DNA from: Pseudomonas sp. Bc-h
GTDB lineage: Bacteria > Pseudomonadota > Gammaproteobacteria > Pseudomonadales > Pseudomonadaceae
Assembly: GCF_002080045.1 (NCBI RefSeq)
Contig: NZ_MUIN01000014.1
Coordinates: forward strand, 101,533 to 165,532
Direction of reading: 5' to 3'
Length of the DNA stretch: 64,000 bases
The first letter of the stretch is position 1, and each line of letters opens with the position of its first letter. The notes under the pieces were generated by a model. It saw nothing but the letters and a program-made list of their open reading frames with translations, did not search any database and was not told the origin of the DNA. A program made the position numbers and the translations under genes. Positions 39,268 through 48,223 of this stretch are shown here, one piece after another.

Positions 39268-40638
39268 TTGGATTTGTCGTCTGCTGCGTGGGTGTTTCAT
39301 GACACCCGCCTGATCATCTGCTGCCTGATCGCCATTGCCACGATTATCGTGTTGATCAGCGCCACCAAACTCCCGCCGTTTCTGTCGATCCTGGTGGGTA
39401 CTTTCATCGCAGGGATAGGTGCGGGGTTGCCAGCGGAGGCAGTTGCGAAAGCGTTCAGCAAGGGCGCGGGGGGCATTCTCGGGGAGGCGGGGATCATCAT
39501 CGCGCTGGGTGCGATGCTCGGCGCGCTGATGGCCGAATCCGGAGCGGCGGATCGCATTGCGTCCACCTTGCTCGGGCTGGGCAAGGGCAAGACGTTGCCG
39601 TGGGTGATGGCATTGGTTGCGATGGTCATCGGCCTGCCGCTGTTCTTCGAAGTGGGCCTGGTGATGATGGTGCCGATCATCTTCGTCATGGCGCGCCAGT
39701 CGAACCAGCCGCTGTTGAAAATCGCCATCCCGGCATTGGCGGGCATGACTACGCTGCATGCGCTGATGCCTCCGCACCCGGGGCCGCTGATTGCGGTCAG
39801 CGCGCTGCACGCCGACCTCGGCCTGACGATGTTGCTGGGTTTCTGCATCGCGGTGCCGGCGGTGATCCTGGCCGGTCCGCTTTACGGCAACTGGTTGTCA
39901 AGGCGTTTGCACATTGAAGCACCGGCTGAACTGGGCGAGTTGTTTTCGGCCAAGCCAGGCGTCACCCGTCAGCCAGGTTTCGGTATCTCGCTGCTGATCA
40001 TTCTGCTGCCGGTGATCCTGATGCTCGGCAGTACGCTGGCCAAGATCGCTCTGGAACCTGAGAGCAATATCGCGCTGACCCTCAAGTTTCTCGGCGAGCC
40101 GCTGGTGGCGCTGGGCATCGCGGTGCTGGCGGCGACGGTCTGCCTGGGCTGGGCCAACGGGATTTCCCGTGAGCACGTCGGCGGCACTCTGCGCAAAAGC
40201 CTGGCGCCGATCGCCGTGCTGCTGCTGACTATCGGAGCGGGCGGCGGACTCAAGCAGACGCTGCTGGATGCCGGTGTCAGCCAGACCATCAGCAAGGTCG
40301 CCGAAGGCGCGCACATGCCGTACCTGTTGCTGGCCTGGCTGATCGCGGTGGCGCTGCGTCAGGCCACCGGTTCGGCGACCGTGGCGACCACCACCACCGC
40401 AGGCATTCTCGCGCCGATGATGGCCGGGCTGGCGCCGGTTGAAGCGTCGCTGGTAGCACTGGTGATCGGCGCCGGCTCGGTGTTTTTCTGCCACGTCAAC
40501 GATGCGGGCTTCTGGATGGTTCGCGAGTACTTTGGCCTGCAGCTCAAGCAGACTCTCTGGGTCTGGTCGGTATTGCAGACCATCGTTTCGGTGGTGGGTC
40601 TGATCGGCACGCTGCTGTTGTGGCATTGGTTGGTTTGA
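39268..40638 (+). CDS. Gluconate:H+ symporter family permease (GntP/GntT type)
   Basis: The 456-residue polytopic protein matches the gluconate permease branch of GntP: ALGAMLGALMAESGAADRIA, GLPLFFEVGLVMMVPI, LHALMPPHPGPLIAVSALHADLG, and RQATGSATVATTTTAGIL near the C-terminus. It likely imports gluconate or a related sugar acid. The start is taken as TTG at 39268 with AAGGGG upstream; the next ATG would remove most of the first helices. No gluconokinase is adjacent. Confidence 0.88.
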   Translation: MDLSSAAWVFHDTRLIICCLIAIATIIVLISATKLPPFLSILVGTFIAGIGAGLPAEAVAKAFSKGAGGILGEAGIIIALGAMLGALMAESGAADRIASTLLGLGKGKTLPWVMALVAMVIGLPLFFEVGLVMMVPIIFVMARQSNQPLLKIAIPALAGMTTLHALMPPHPGPLIAVSALHADLGLTMLLGFCIAVPAVILAGPLYGNWLSRRLHIEAPAELGELFSAKPGVTRQPGFGISLLIILLPVILMLGSTLAKIALEPESNIALTLKFLGEPLVALGIAVLAATVCLGWANGISREHVGGTLRKSLAPIAVLLLTIGAGGGLKQTLLDAGVSQTISKVAEGAHMPYLLLAWLIAVALRQATGSATVATTTTAGILAPMMAGLAPVEASLVALVIGAGSVFFCHVNDAGFWMVREYFGLQLKQTLWVWSVLQTIVSVVGLIGTLLLWHWLV

Positions 40639-40672
40639 CTCACTTGCAGCCTCAACTCTGATCGCTGTGGGA

Positions 40673-40747
40673 GGGAGCTTGCTCGCGAAATCGTTTCGAC
40701 ACTCACCATCAAGGTGACTGATACTTCGCTTTCGCGAGCAAGCTCCC
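40673..40747. repeat. Inverted repeat of the GAGCTTGCTCGCGA family
   Basis: Perfect 18-bp arms, GGGAGCTTGCTCGCGAAA and its complement, flank a 39-base loop. It lies between the permease and lipoprotein genes and matches the copy at 16927-16997. Confidence 0.88.
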
Positions 40748-40898
40748 GCTTACAAGTGCCGAATCCATCCAGATCCGGCAGCGCAGGTTCACACACTTCA
40801 CTCCACCGATACCCACTATCAAGACGACTGATTTCTGCTGGAAAGGCCCGGCGCGTAGCCTTGGCTTCATTCCAGAAACGAGCCGAATGGAGGCTCCC

Positions 40899-41174
40899 AT
40901 GAACCGTCTTCTTGCCCTCGCCATGTTGCTTTCAGTCGCCGTTGTTTCTGGCTGTGCCGCTGGCAATCATCCCGAATTGCGTGCTTACACCGCTGAGGAA
41001 ACCCAGCAACTGGCCCTTGAAGACTTGAATCGTCGTGGCCTGTCCTACGATGAATATCAGGTCCGCAAGGCCCAATTACTGGCCCAGCCACAAATGCAAC
41101 GGGCTCACGAGTTCGACAACCGTGGCGAAGTCAACGCTCAGGTCGTCACTCCCTCCAAAGCCCGCCAGGGTTGA
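40899..41174 (+). CDS. Small putative lipoprotein
   Basis: The 91-residue protein has a lipoprotein signal peptide with lipobox VSGC (Cys 19, LLSVAVVSGCAAG). The mature part is short, hydrophilic and mostly helical (YTAEETQQLALEDLNRRGLSYDEYQVRKAQLL). A GGAGG ribosome binding site precedes the ATG. Residue +2 after the Cys is Ala, so outer-membrane sorting is expected. I do not recognise the family. Confidence 0.8.
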   Translation: MNRLLALAMLLSVAVVSGCAAGNHPELRAYTAEETQQLALEDLNRRGLSYDEYQVRKAQLLAQPQMQRAHEFDNRGEVNAQVVTPSKARQG

Positions 41175-41314
41175 GCGTTTCGTGTTGAAGGCACCGGGGG
41201 CACCGTTTCATAGCCTTTTTGGTTGTTTATGAAACGGTCTCTAGAAGCGTTCCGTCCGGTCGGCCAGGAGAGCTGCGAAGGCCTCGCTTACTGATCGCGC
41301 AGCTCAAGTCATGC

Positions 41315-41896
41315 TCATAGCGCCAGCTTCAAATGCCCCCCCGCTTCCTTGTGCCGCGCGTGGGTGCGGTGTTGCAGGCCGAGCAGGAAATGGTCCAGCC
41401 CGTCATGCAGACGCTGGGTCAGCAACTCATCGAGATCGCCCCCCAGTTCGTTGTCGCCATAGCTGATCTGGCTGTCGATGGCGAACACGCCGTGCAGCAC
41501 TTCCTGGCATTTGAGCGCGGACAGTACGGGCTTCAAGGCGTAATCCACCGCCAGCATGTGCGCGATGCTGCCGCCCGTTGCAAGAGGCAGGACCACCTTG
41601 CCATGCAGCGAGCGCTCTGGCAGCAGGTCCAGCAATGTCTTCAACGCTCCGGAAAATGACGCCTTGTAGACCGGTGTGCCGATCAGCAGACCATCGGCTT
41701 TGGCGACGGCTTCGATGAAGGCGATGACTTCGGGGCTGTCGAAGCGGGCGTAGAGCAGGTCTTCGGCGTTGAAGTCCTGGATGCGTACGGTCTTTACGTC
41801 CACGCCGTGATCGGCCAGCCACTGCGCTGCGTGTTTGAGGACCACGCCGGAGCGGGAGCGGGTGGAGGGGCTGCCTGAAATTGAAACTACCAGCAT
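41315..41896 (-). CDS. ssuE: NADPH-dependent FMN reductase (SsuE type)
   Basis: The 193-residue flavodoxin-fold protein has the FMN-binding loop SGSPSTRSRSG and GLLIGTPVYKASFSGALKTLLDLL, as in SsuE/MsuE. It supplies reduced FMN to alkanesulfonate monooxygenase. The usual ssuADCB or msuD genes are not next to it: downstream is the lipoprotein gene and upstream a repeat region, so it stands alone here. The partner monooxygenase is either encoded elsewhere or different. Confidence 0.87.
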   Translation of the reverse strand: MLVVSISGSPSTRSRSGVVLKHAAQWLADHGVDVKTVRIQDFNAEDLLYARFDSPEVIAFIEAVAKADGLLIGTPVYKASFSGALKTLLDLLPERSLHGKVVLPLATGGSIAHMLAVDYALKPVLSALKCQEVLHGVFAIDSQISYGDNELGGDLDELLTQRLHDGLDHFLLGLQHRTHARHKEAGGHLKLAL

Positions 41897-42207
41897 GTTG
41901 TATGTCCTTGGGGTCGTTCACCCGAGGTGCGACAGGGCACCGTGCAGGTCGCGGTTTACGCGAAGGGGGATGGGCGGATAGACCCTTTGGGAGGTTCAAA
42001 GCAGCATGCGTGCCAGCCCGGTCGAAATGGCTTGGCGCCAGTGAATCCGGTGGCTGGAGGTTTTTGAATGGTGCTTTTCGGGTGGGGGTGGGTGATTCTG
42101 AGGTAGGGAAGTGTTGATTTGCTGTTGCTGGGGCAACACTTCCCGATCACCAGTGGTGTGTAGGATTTGGGTGTATATCCATTGTGTAGGGTGACGCTTA
42201 TTGGGCT

Positions 42208-42990
42208 CTGGCTAACGCCAGAGCTGTTTCGCCTCCGGCGAGTTACTTGGATAAGCACCCCAAGTAACCAAGGGTGCCTGCTCCTGGTTTGGCCTCGACT
42301 TCGTCGAGGTTCCCTCACTCCGGCGACGCTCCGTGGGCCCGCGCCGAACGGACATCCATGTCCTTGCGGCGCTCTCGCGGCATCCATGCCGCTCGGCCCA
42401 CTCCACGTCGCCTGCGTTCAGCCTGCACCCAAGTCGCGATTGGTGGTGTCTGGACTGGCGCGCATGAAGATCAAGATCAAGATCTAGATCAACTGCAACT
42501 GCAACTGCAACTGCAACTGCAATGGCGAACACCTTACCTGTAGCAGTGTCGAGCCGAAATCTTAAAGTTGGACACCCATCCCTGTGGGAGACGCCGGAGC
42601 TCTGCGACGGCAGCGAGACGGTGGATCAGTAGCAAGTGAGCCACCAGACCCACCGCTTCGCTGCCGTCGCAGAGCTCCGGCTTCTCCCACAGGGATCGTA
42701 TCTGGACGACAGGTCTCTGTTCGCTTTTGATCTTGCTTCTAAGTGCGCGGAAGTCCAGACACCACAAAATCGCGACTTGGGTGCAGGCTGAACGCAGGTG
42801 GCGCTCCGTGGGCCGAGCGGCATGGATGCCGCGAGAGCCGCCCCCCGCCATGGATGGCGGATGGCGGCGGGCCCACGGAGCGTCGCCGGAGTGAGGGAAT
42901 TCCGACGAAGGAGGAACCCAACCAGGAGCAGGGCCTTTTTGGTTACTTTTTCGGCTCTTGGAAAAAGTGACCCGCTGTAAGAGCGGAACC
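42208..42990. repeat. Large mosaic palindromic repeat, copy 2 (complete)
   Basis: The outer arms 42321-42441 and 42768-42888 are imperfect reverse complements, each 121 nt. The left arm is near-identical to bases 1-121 of copy 1 and the right arm to 528-648. An inner inverted repeat (about 42579-42615 with 42658-42695) and short (AAGATC)n and (CAACTG)n tracts (about 42467-42520) lie between. Outside the arms are short palindromes such as GCTCTGGCTAACGCCAGAGC near 42205. No transposase is present. Confidence 0.85.
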
Positions 42991-43061
42991 ATAATCCGCG
43001 CCCCTGGAAATAACGGATATACACCCAACCCCGACGCCACCCCACCAACAAAAGCCCAAAA

Positions 43062-43094
43062 AAAATCCCCGCAGTCGGCCTCTGCGGGGATTTT
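43062..43094 (-). terminator. Rho-independent terminator of the exopolysaccharide operon
   Basis: AATCCCCGCAG pairs with CTGCGGGGATT around a 7-base loop. On the minus strand a run of eight T follows. It lies about 55 bases downstream of the wza stop and closes the operon. Confidence 0.9.
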
Positions 43095-43147
43095 GCTTTC
43101 GTCTTGCTTTTAACTCATCGCTTCAGGCTTGCCGCTCGAAGCCACTA

Positions 43148-44230
43148 TCAGTTCCGGAACATCGCACCCGTCTGGATGATGTTGTTCGAACCCAACAGCT
43201 GACTCACATAACGGCTCCAACGAGTAATGTTCGCAGGCCCCACAAACACCACATCCTGCGCCGACAACTCAAAACCCTTGGCCAGCGCATAGGCGGTCGG
43301 CTTCTTCGCGTTCAAGTGATACACGGTCGCCGAGTGCGTCGCATCCTGCGCACGAATCACATACACCGCCTCACCATCGGCAGCATCCGGGCTCAGCCCG
43401 CCAGAAGTACCCAGCGCTTCAAGCAACGTCACGCTGGTAGTGCTGAACGAAATCACCTGAGGGCGCTGAACCTCACCCAACACGTAAATCTTGTTCTTCG
43501 AGTTGCTGTTCAGGTGCAGATAGTCGCCATCCTTGAGGAAGATCTTGCTCAGTTGCGAGTCCTTGCGGTTGAGCGAGTCAACGTCGATCACATAATCCTT
43601 GCCGTCGCGACGCAGCGTCAGACCGGCGAGGTTGGCGTCGGTCAAATCAAGACCGGCCTGGCTGATGGCCTGAACCAGGCTCAGCGGAATATTGGTGATC
43701 GGCTGCGGACCAGGCGACTTGAACGCACCCGACAGCAGTACGCGCTGGCTGTTGTAACGCAGCACTTTGACGTCGACCTTGACCTCGGTGTACTGCGGCA
43801 GCAAGCCCATGCGCAGCTGTTCGCGAATCTGTGAAACGGTTTTGCCCGCCGCCTGAATCCGACCGACATACGGGAAGAACACCGTGCCGTCGTTCAACAC
43901 TTCCCGGCTGTTGGCGTCCAGTTGTTCCTGGGAGCCAGGAGCGGTCAGCTCAGGGTGCTCGAACACAGTCACCAGCAACGCATCGCCCGGGCCGACGATG
44001 TATTCGGGGGTTTTGTAATTCATCAGTTCAGGTGGCAATGGTTTTGCCAGGGCAGCAGCGGATTTCTGCTGCTGGGCCAACGTCGTCGGGGTGATATTGA
44101 CGAGGGTGACCGCAGGACCGTCCGGGTCTTTATCAGTTACATCGCTAAGAGACATGTATTGACCTGGGGCGAATGCGCAGCCTTGCAAAACCAGACTGGA
44201 AAGCAGCACTACCGCTAACGTTACTTTCAT
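43148..44230 (-). CDS. wza: Polysaccharide export outer-membrane lipoprotein Wza
   Basis: The 360-residue protein has a lipoprotein signal with lipobox LQGC (Cys 18), a Poly_export domain (about 75-165: YIVGPGDALLVTVFEHPELT, GTVFFPYVGRIQAAGKTVSQI) and SLBB-type beta-grasp domains after it (about 170-330). It forms the outer-membrane channel that passes capsule or exopolysaccharide with Wzc. It is the last gene of the operon, 180 bases after the sugar-transferase gene, followed by a strong terminator. The ATG at 44230 has AAGGA upstream; the longer reading is not needed. Confidence 0.93.
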   Translation of the reverse strand: MKVTLAVVLLSSLVLQGCAFAPGQYMSLSDVTDKDPDGPAVTLVNITPTTLAQQQKSAAALAKPLPPELMNYKTPEYIVGPGDALLVTVFEHPELTAPGSQEQLDANSREVLNDGTVFFPYVGRIQAAGKTVSQIREQLRMGLLPQYTEVKVDVKVLRYNSQRVLLSGAFKSPGPQPITNIPLSLVQAISQAGLDLTDANLAGLTLRRDGKDYVIDVDSLNRKDSQLSKIFLKDGDYLHLNSNSKNKIYVLGEVQRPQVISFSTTSVTLLEALGTSGGLSPDAADGEAVYVIRAQDATHSATVYHLNAKKPTAYALAKGFELSAQDVVFVGPANITRWSRYVSQLLGSNNIIQTGAMFRN

Positions 44231-44411
44231 ATGAATGTTCCTTCTAATCCTAATAGGTGCGTACTGGCACCGCAGTGATTTCGTTGCATCCCTTACCAAC
44301 ACCGAACTTCGGATCACAATCGTTCAAACACTCAAGCACCTCCCGCCGAGCTTAGTAGCCATCGGCCATCGCTGTTGTTATTGGCAGACATTCTTTTTTT
44401 TTAGAAGCGTT
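44231..44411. other. 180-base gap between sugar transferase and wza
   Basis: This is the largest gap within the operon. No gene is seen. It might contain an extra promoter for wza, but no clear -35/-10 pair was recognised. Confidence 0.45.
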
Positions 44412-45824
44412 TTAGAAGGCGTTCTTGTTGACGAAGCCTTTGAAGAGCGTCAGCAGGATGATTTTCATGTCCAGCCAGACCGACCAGTGCTCGATGTACT
44501 GCAGGTCGAATTCCACGCGTTTCTGCATCTTGTCCAGCGTGTCGGTTTCGCCACGCCAGCCGTTGATCTGTGCCCAGCCGGTGATGCCCGGCTTGACCTT
44601 GTGCCGCAGCATGTAGCCCGACACCTGTTTGCGGTATTGCTCGTTGTGCGCCACGGCATGTGGACGCGGGCCGACGATGGACATGTCGCCGCGCAGCACG
44701 TTGAAGAACTGCGGCAGCTCGTCCAGCGAGGTGCGACGCAGAAACGCGCCCAGCGGGGTTATGCGGCTGTCGTTGCGAGTGGCCTGAGTCACCACCGCAC
44801 CGTTTTCCTGCACGCTCATGCTGCGGAATTTCCAGACCATGATCGGTCGCCCGTCCAGCCCGTAGCGGCGCTGACGAAACAGCACAGGGCCGGGCGAAGT
44901 GAACTTGATGGCGATGGCAATCAGCAGCAGTGGCAGAGCGATCATGGTCAGGATCACGCTCGACAGCACGATGTCCTCGATGCGTTTGACCATGCTCCAC
45001 GCACCGTCCATGGGCGAGTCGAAGATACTGATGCTCGGCAGCCCGTTGATGCTTTCGCTACGGGCATGCAACAGCTCGAACATGAACACGTCCGGGATCA
45101 CGTAGACCGAAGCAGTGGTGTCGCTCAGGCCTTTGATCAACTCTTGCAGACGTGCCTGTGCGCCGAGCGTCAGGGTGATGTAGACCTTGTCGATCTTGCC
45201 GTCGCGGGCGTCCTGGATCAGTTCGTCCAGATCGCCAAGCACCGGGATGCGTCGACCGATTCGCGCCAGGTCCATCTGCTCGGGTTGTTCGTCGTAGAAA
45301 CCCAGCAAATTCAGGCCCATCCATGGCGCGCGCTCGATTGACAGCGCCAGGCGTTCACCACAGTGACCGGTGCCGACAATCGCCACGCGCCGGGTGTTGA
45401 AGCCGCGGCTGCGCAGGGTGTGCAGCAGGCTGCGAATCGCCAGCCGATAGCCACATAAAGCCACCAGCACGCCGGCGAACCAGGCCATCTGGCTGTTATT
45501 CGCAAGGTCCGCCGGTTGCAGCAGCAGGTAGTCGACGAACAACAGCAGGACGAACGCCAGCCCCCAGTAGTTCGCCACCTTCAACAACTCGCGAACGATG
45601 CGTTCGCCGCGCCACGAGCCGTACAACTGGTGATATTCGGCCAGCCAGTGGAAGGCCACCGCCGCCAGCAGGATCTGCATCCAGGTTTCGGTGCTGGTCG
45701 TCGTGCCAGTGAGCAGGTTGACGCTATAGCCGCCGAGGGTGATGACCGCCAGGTCCAGCAAACGGTGGGCGACCGACAAGGTTGATTGATGAGCATGCAA
45801 GATGCCGCGAAGTGGTGTGCTCAT
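44412..45824 (-). CDS. Undecaprenyl-phosphate sugar-1-phosphate transferase (WcaJ/WbaP type)
   Basis: The 470-residue polyprenyl-phosphate glycosyl-1-phosphate transferase has several N-terminal transmembrane helices, a CoA-binding-like fold (VAIVGTGHCGERLALSIE) and a C-terminal bacterial sugar transferase domain. That domain has KRIEDIVLSSVILTMIALPLLL, SPGPVLFRQRRYGLDGRPIMVWKFRSM, RTSLDELPQFFNVLRGDMSIVGPRP and KPGITGWAQINGWRGET. It starts the repeat unit by placing the first sugar phosphate, commonly glucose or galactose, on the lipid carrier. No other initiating transferase is in the operon. Confidence 0.93.
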   Translation of the reverse strand: MSTPLRGILHAHQSTLSVAHRLLDLAVITLGGYSVNLLTGTTTSTETWMQILLAAVAFHWLAEYHQLYGSWRGERIVRELLKVANYWGLAFVLLLFVDYLLLQPADLANNSQMAWFAGVLVALCGYRLAIRSLLHTLRSRGFNTRRVAIVGTGHCGERLALSIERAPWMGLNLLGFYDEQPEQMDLARIGRRIPVLGDLDELIQDARDGKIDKVYITLTLGAQARLQELIKGLSDTTASVYVIPDVFMFELLHARSESINGLPSISIFDSPMDGAWSMVKRIEDIVLSSVILTMIALPLLLIAIAIKFTSPGPVLFRQRRYGLDGRPIMVWKFRSMSVQENGAVVTQATRNDSRITPLGAFLRRTSLDELPQFFNVLRGDMSIVGPRPHAVAHNEQYRKQVSGYMLRHKVKPGITGWAQINGWRGETDTLDKMQKRVEFDLQYIEHWSVWLDMKIILLTLFKGFVNKNAF

Positions 45825-45837
45825 GTTCTGTGCTCGC

Positions 45838-47076
45838 TCAGACGGATTTGATCGGAACAACGCGGGCGGATAAATCGCTGGCAACCAGCGTCGGCGCGAC
45901 CAGACTCGGTTGAATCTGAGTCGCCCGGAACTGCATGGATTGACGAGCCTGACGCGATGCGGTCAGACGCAGTTCGACGAACTGACGCATTTCCTGCTCG
46001 AAGCGCGCTTCGCTGAAACGCTCGGCGTTGGCGCGGCAGGCCTGGGCCGTGATGCGTTCGCTGGCGGCTTCGAAGGTTTCAATCGCCTCGATCAGCGACG
46101 CCACGGTCTGCTCCGGGTAGAACACCCCGGTCGGTTGCGGATGATCCAGACCGCAGACAGTCTCCAGCACGCCCCCCTTGCCGAACGCGATCACTGGCGT
46201 GCCGCAGGCCTGGGCTTCCACCGGGCTGATACCGAAGTCTTCCTCGGCAGCGAACACGAACCCCTTGGCGTTACGCATGTGCTCCTGCAACACCGCAAAC
46301 GGTTGAAAACCGAGCAGGGTCACGTTCGGCGCGTTGGCCGCAATGGCCTTGGCTTTTTCCATTTCCGGGCCGTCGCCAACCATCACCAGACGTTTGTCCG
46401 GCATCGCCGCGAAGGCTTCGACGATCATCGGCATGCGCTTGTAGGGAACCATGCGCGAGGCGGTGAAGTAGTAGTCCTGTTTCTGTTCCTGGATCGTGAA
46501 GCCCCGGGTGTCCACCGGCGGGTAGATCACCGTCGATTCGCGACGATACGACTTGGTGATCCGCGCGCCGATGAAGTGCGAGTTGGCGATGAAGTCATCG
46601 ACGCCTGCGGCGGTGCGCTGATCCCACATGCGCATGTAGTGCAGGATCATTCGCGCCACTTTGCCCTTGAGGCCGCTGCTCATGTTGGCCTCTTTCAGGT
46701 ACTGGTGTTGCAGGTCCCAGGCATAGCGGATCGGCGAGTGCACGTAGCTGATGTGCAGTTGATCGGGGCCGCACAGCACGCCTTTGGCCACCGCGTGGCT
46801 GCTGCTGATGATCAGGTCGTAACCGGACAGGTCCAGTTGCTCGATCGCCATCGGCATCAGCGGCAGATAGCGCTGGTATTTGGTCTTGGCTTTGGGCAGG
46901 CGCTGGATGAAAGTGGTGGTCGCGACCTTGCCGCCCAGCTGCGCGCGGTCCTGGTCGCTGAGAAAGTCGATGACGGAGAAAAGATCCGCCTCGGGCCAGA
47001 TCTTGATGAGCGATGCCAAAACCCTTTCGGCACCGGCGTACGTCACCAGCCAGTCGTGGACGATTGCAATTTTCAT
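45838..47076 (-). CDS. Glycosyltransferase family 4
   Basis: The 412-residue GT-B enzyme starts MKIAIVHDWLVTYAGAERV, has SYVHSPIRYAWDL in the acceptor domain and the GT4 donor-site motif EEDFGISPVEAQACGTPVIAFGKGG. It adds one sugar to the lipid-linked repeat unit at the cytoplasmic face. The ATG at 47076 gives the normal N-terminus. The C-terminal 40 residues are Gln/Ser-rich and variable. It precedes the sugar-transferase gene by 13 bases. Confidence 0.9.
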   Translation of the reverse strand: MKIAIVHDWLVTYAGAERVLASLIKIWPEADLFSVIDFLSDQDRAQLGGKVATTTFIQRLPKAKTKYQRYLPLMPMAIEQLDLSGYDLIISSSHAVAKGVLCGPDQLHISYVHSPIRYAWDLQHQYLKEANMSSGLKGKVARMILHYMRMWDQRTAAGVDDFIANSHFIGARITKSYRRESTVIYPPVDTRGFTIQEQKQDYYFTASRMVPYKRMPMIVEAFAAMPDKRLVMVGDGPEMEKAKAIAANAPNVTLLGFQPFAVLQEHMRNAKGFVFAAEEDFGISPVEAQACGTPVIAFGKGGVLETVCGLDHPQPTGVFYPEQTVASLIEAIETFEAASERITAQACRANAERFSEARFEQEMRQFVELRLTASRQARQSMQFRATQIQPSLVAPTLVASDLSARVVPIKSV

Positions 47077-47173
47077 TGGAATTCTCTGCAGTAACGGTTC
47101 ACAGAAACCCTGCACGTCGAGCGAAGCTCGCGAGGATTTCCCCAGAACGGTTTTTATTTGCGCAGGGGCTGGA

Positions 47174-48214
47174 TCAGACGCTGACAGGTTGCGTCTTGGC
47201 CCTGCGATTATTGAGGCGTTTTCCAAGCTGGATAAAAGGCGACTCGATGTAGCGGAAACTCAGGTGAGCGGCACCCAGTGTCAGCAGGGTGGCGAACAGC
47301 GCGATGATCAGCGCTGAAGCACCGGTGCGGGCCAGGACGAACTCGGCCAGCATTCCCATCGACGGGTGCAGCAGGTACAGCGAGTAGCTCACCGCGCCCA
47401 GCCAGACCAGAGCCGGGTGGCCCAGGCGCACGCTGCGGGTCAGCAACAGAAAACTGCTGATGGCCACCGCGTAGGTGAAGCAGTAACGGCCCCAGGTTTC
47501 CCCGGTGCCCATGTCCTTGTTGTAAGCCATGATCAGCGTCGGCGGCAGCAGCACCACGAAGGCGATCAACAGCATTTTCAAATTGCGGGTCAGCTCTGGG
47601 CTGTGTTCGGCCAGCAACCATTGACGCCAGATCGAACCGAAGAACATCAGCGACAGCGCCAGCGGCAAGGCCACCGGCAACTTGCGGTCGGTCAGCTCGC
47701 GAACCAGGGCCATTGCCAATGCCATCAGCAGAAACGCCAGCGAGCAGCGAGCGCGGAAGGTCTGGTCGTAGAGCTTGCCGCCGATGAACAGCGCCAGGCA
47801 CAGGGCGTAAAACACCAGCTCGATGAACAGCGTCCAGTACAGACCGATCACATCATCGAAACCCAGTGCCGCTTGCACCATCGTCAGGTTGGCGACGATC
47901 TGTTTGATTGGCGGCAGTGGCTCGCCGGTCAGGCCAAGCATCACCACGAACACCAGCAGCGACAGCCAGTACGCCGGGTACAGGCGCATGAAGCGCGAAA
48001 TCAGAAAGCGTTGCGCGCCGTCGGGGCCGGGCTTGAGGCTGTATGGGATCACCACGCCGCTGATCATGAAGAACCACAGCACACCGAGCTTGCCGGGGTC
48101 GATCAGGTAATCGAAGACCCAGACATGACCGACGACCGGCAAAAACAGGTGGGTGAACACCACCATCAAGGCCGCGATGCCGCGCAGCGCGTCGAGATAG
48201 GCCAAACGTTTCAT
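47174..48214 (-). CDS. Acyltransferase family 3 (OafA-like) membrane protein
   Basis: The 346-residue protein has about 10 transmembrane helices with the acyltransferase-3 signature YLDALRGIAALMVVFTHLF (conserved R11 and H22) and the C-terminal FRYIESPFIQLGKRL. It probably adds O-acyl groups, often acetyl, to the sugar. It lies 10 bases after the GT4 gene. I considered a Wzy polymerase because it is polytopic, but the acyltransferase motifs are clear. Confidence 0.9.
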   Translation of the reverse strand: MKRLAYLDALRGIAALMVVFTHLFLPVVGHVWVFDYLIDPGKLGVLWFFMISGVVIPYSLKPGPDGAQRFLISRFMRLYPAYWLSLLVFVVMLGLTGEPLPPIKQIVANLTMVQAALGFDDVIGLYWTLFIELVFYALCLALFIGGKLYDQTFRARCSLAFLLMALAMALVRELTDRKLPVALPLALSLMFFGSIWRQWLLAEHSPELTRNLKMLLIAFVVLLPPTLIMAYNKDMGTGETWGRYCFTYAVAISSFLLLTRSVRLGHPALVWLGAVSYSLYLLHPSMGMLAEFVLARTGASALIIALFATLLTLGAAHLSFRYIESPFIQLGKRLNNRRAKTQPVSV

Positions 48215-48223
48215 GGGCGTGCC

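Larger units (their letters stand above)
41897..43147. other. Gene-free 1.25-kb region holding the second mosaic palindrome
   Basis: Between the ssuE start and the end of wza no convincing gene is found. It contains the second mosaic repeat (42208-42990) and the terminator of the exopolysaccharide operon. Readings of 60-170 codons on both strands follow the repeat arms and are not genes. Confidence 0.8.

Noticed and set aside
47174..48214. Acyltransferase gene as the missing Wzy
   Set aside because: The N-terminal LDALRGIAALMVVFTH and C-terminal RYIESPF motifs are those of acyltransferase family 3.
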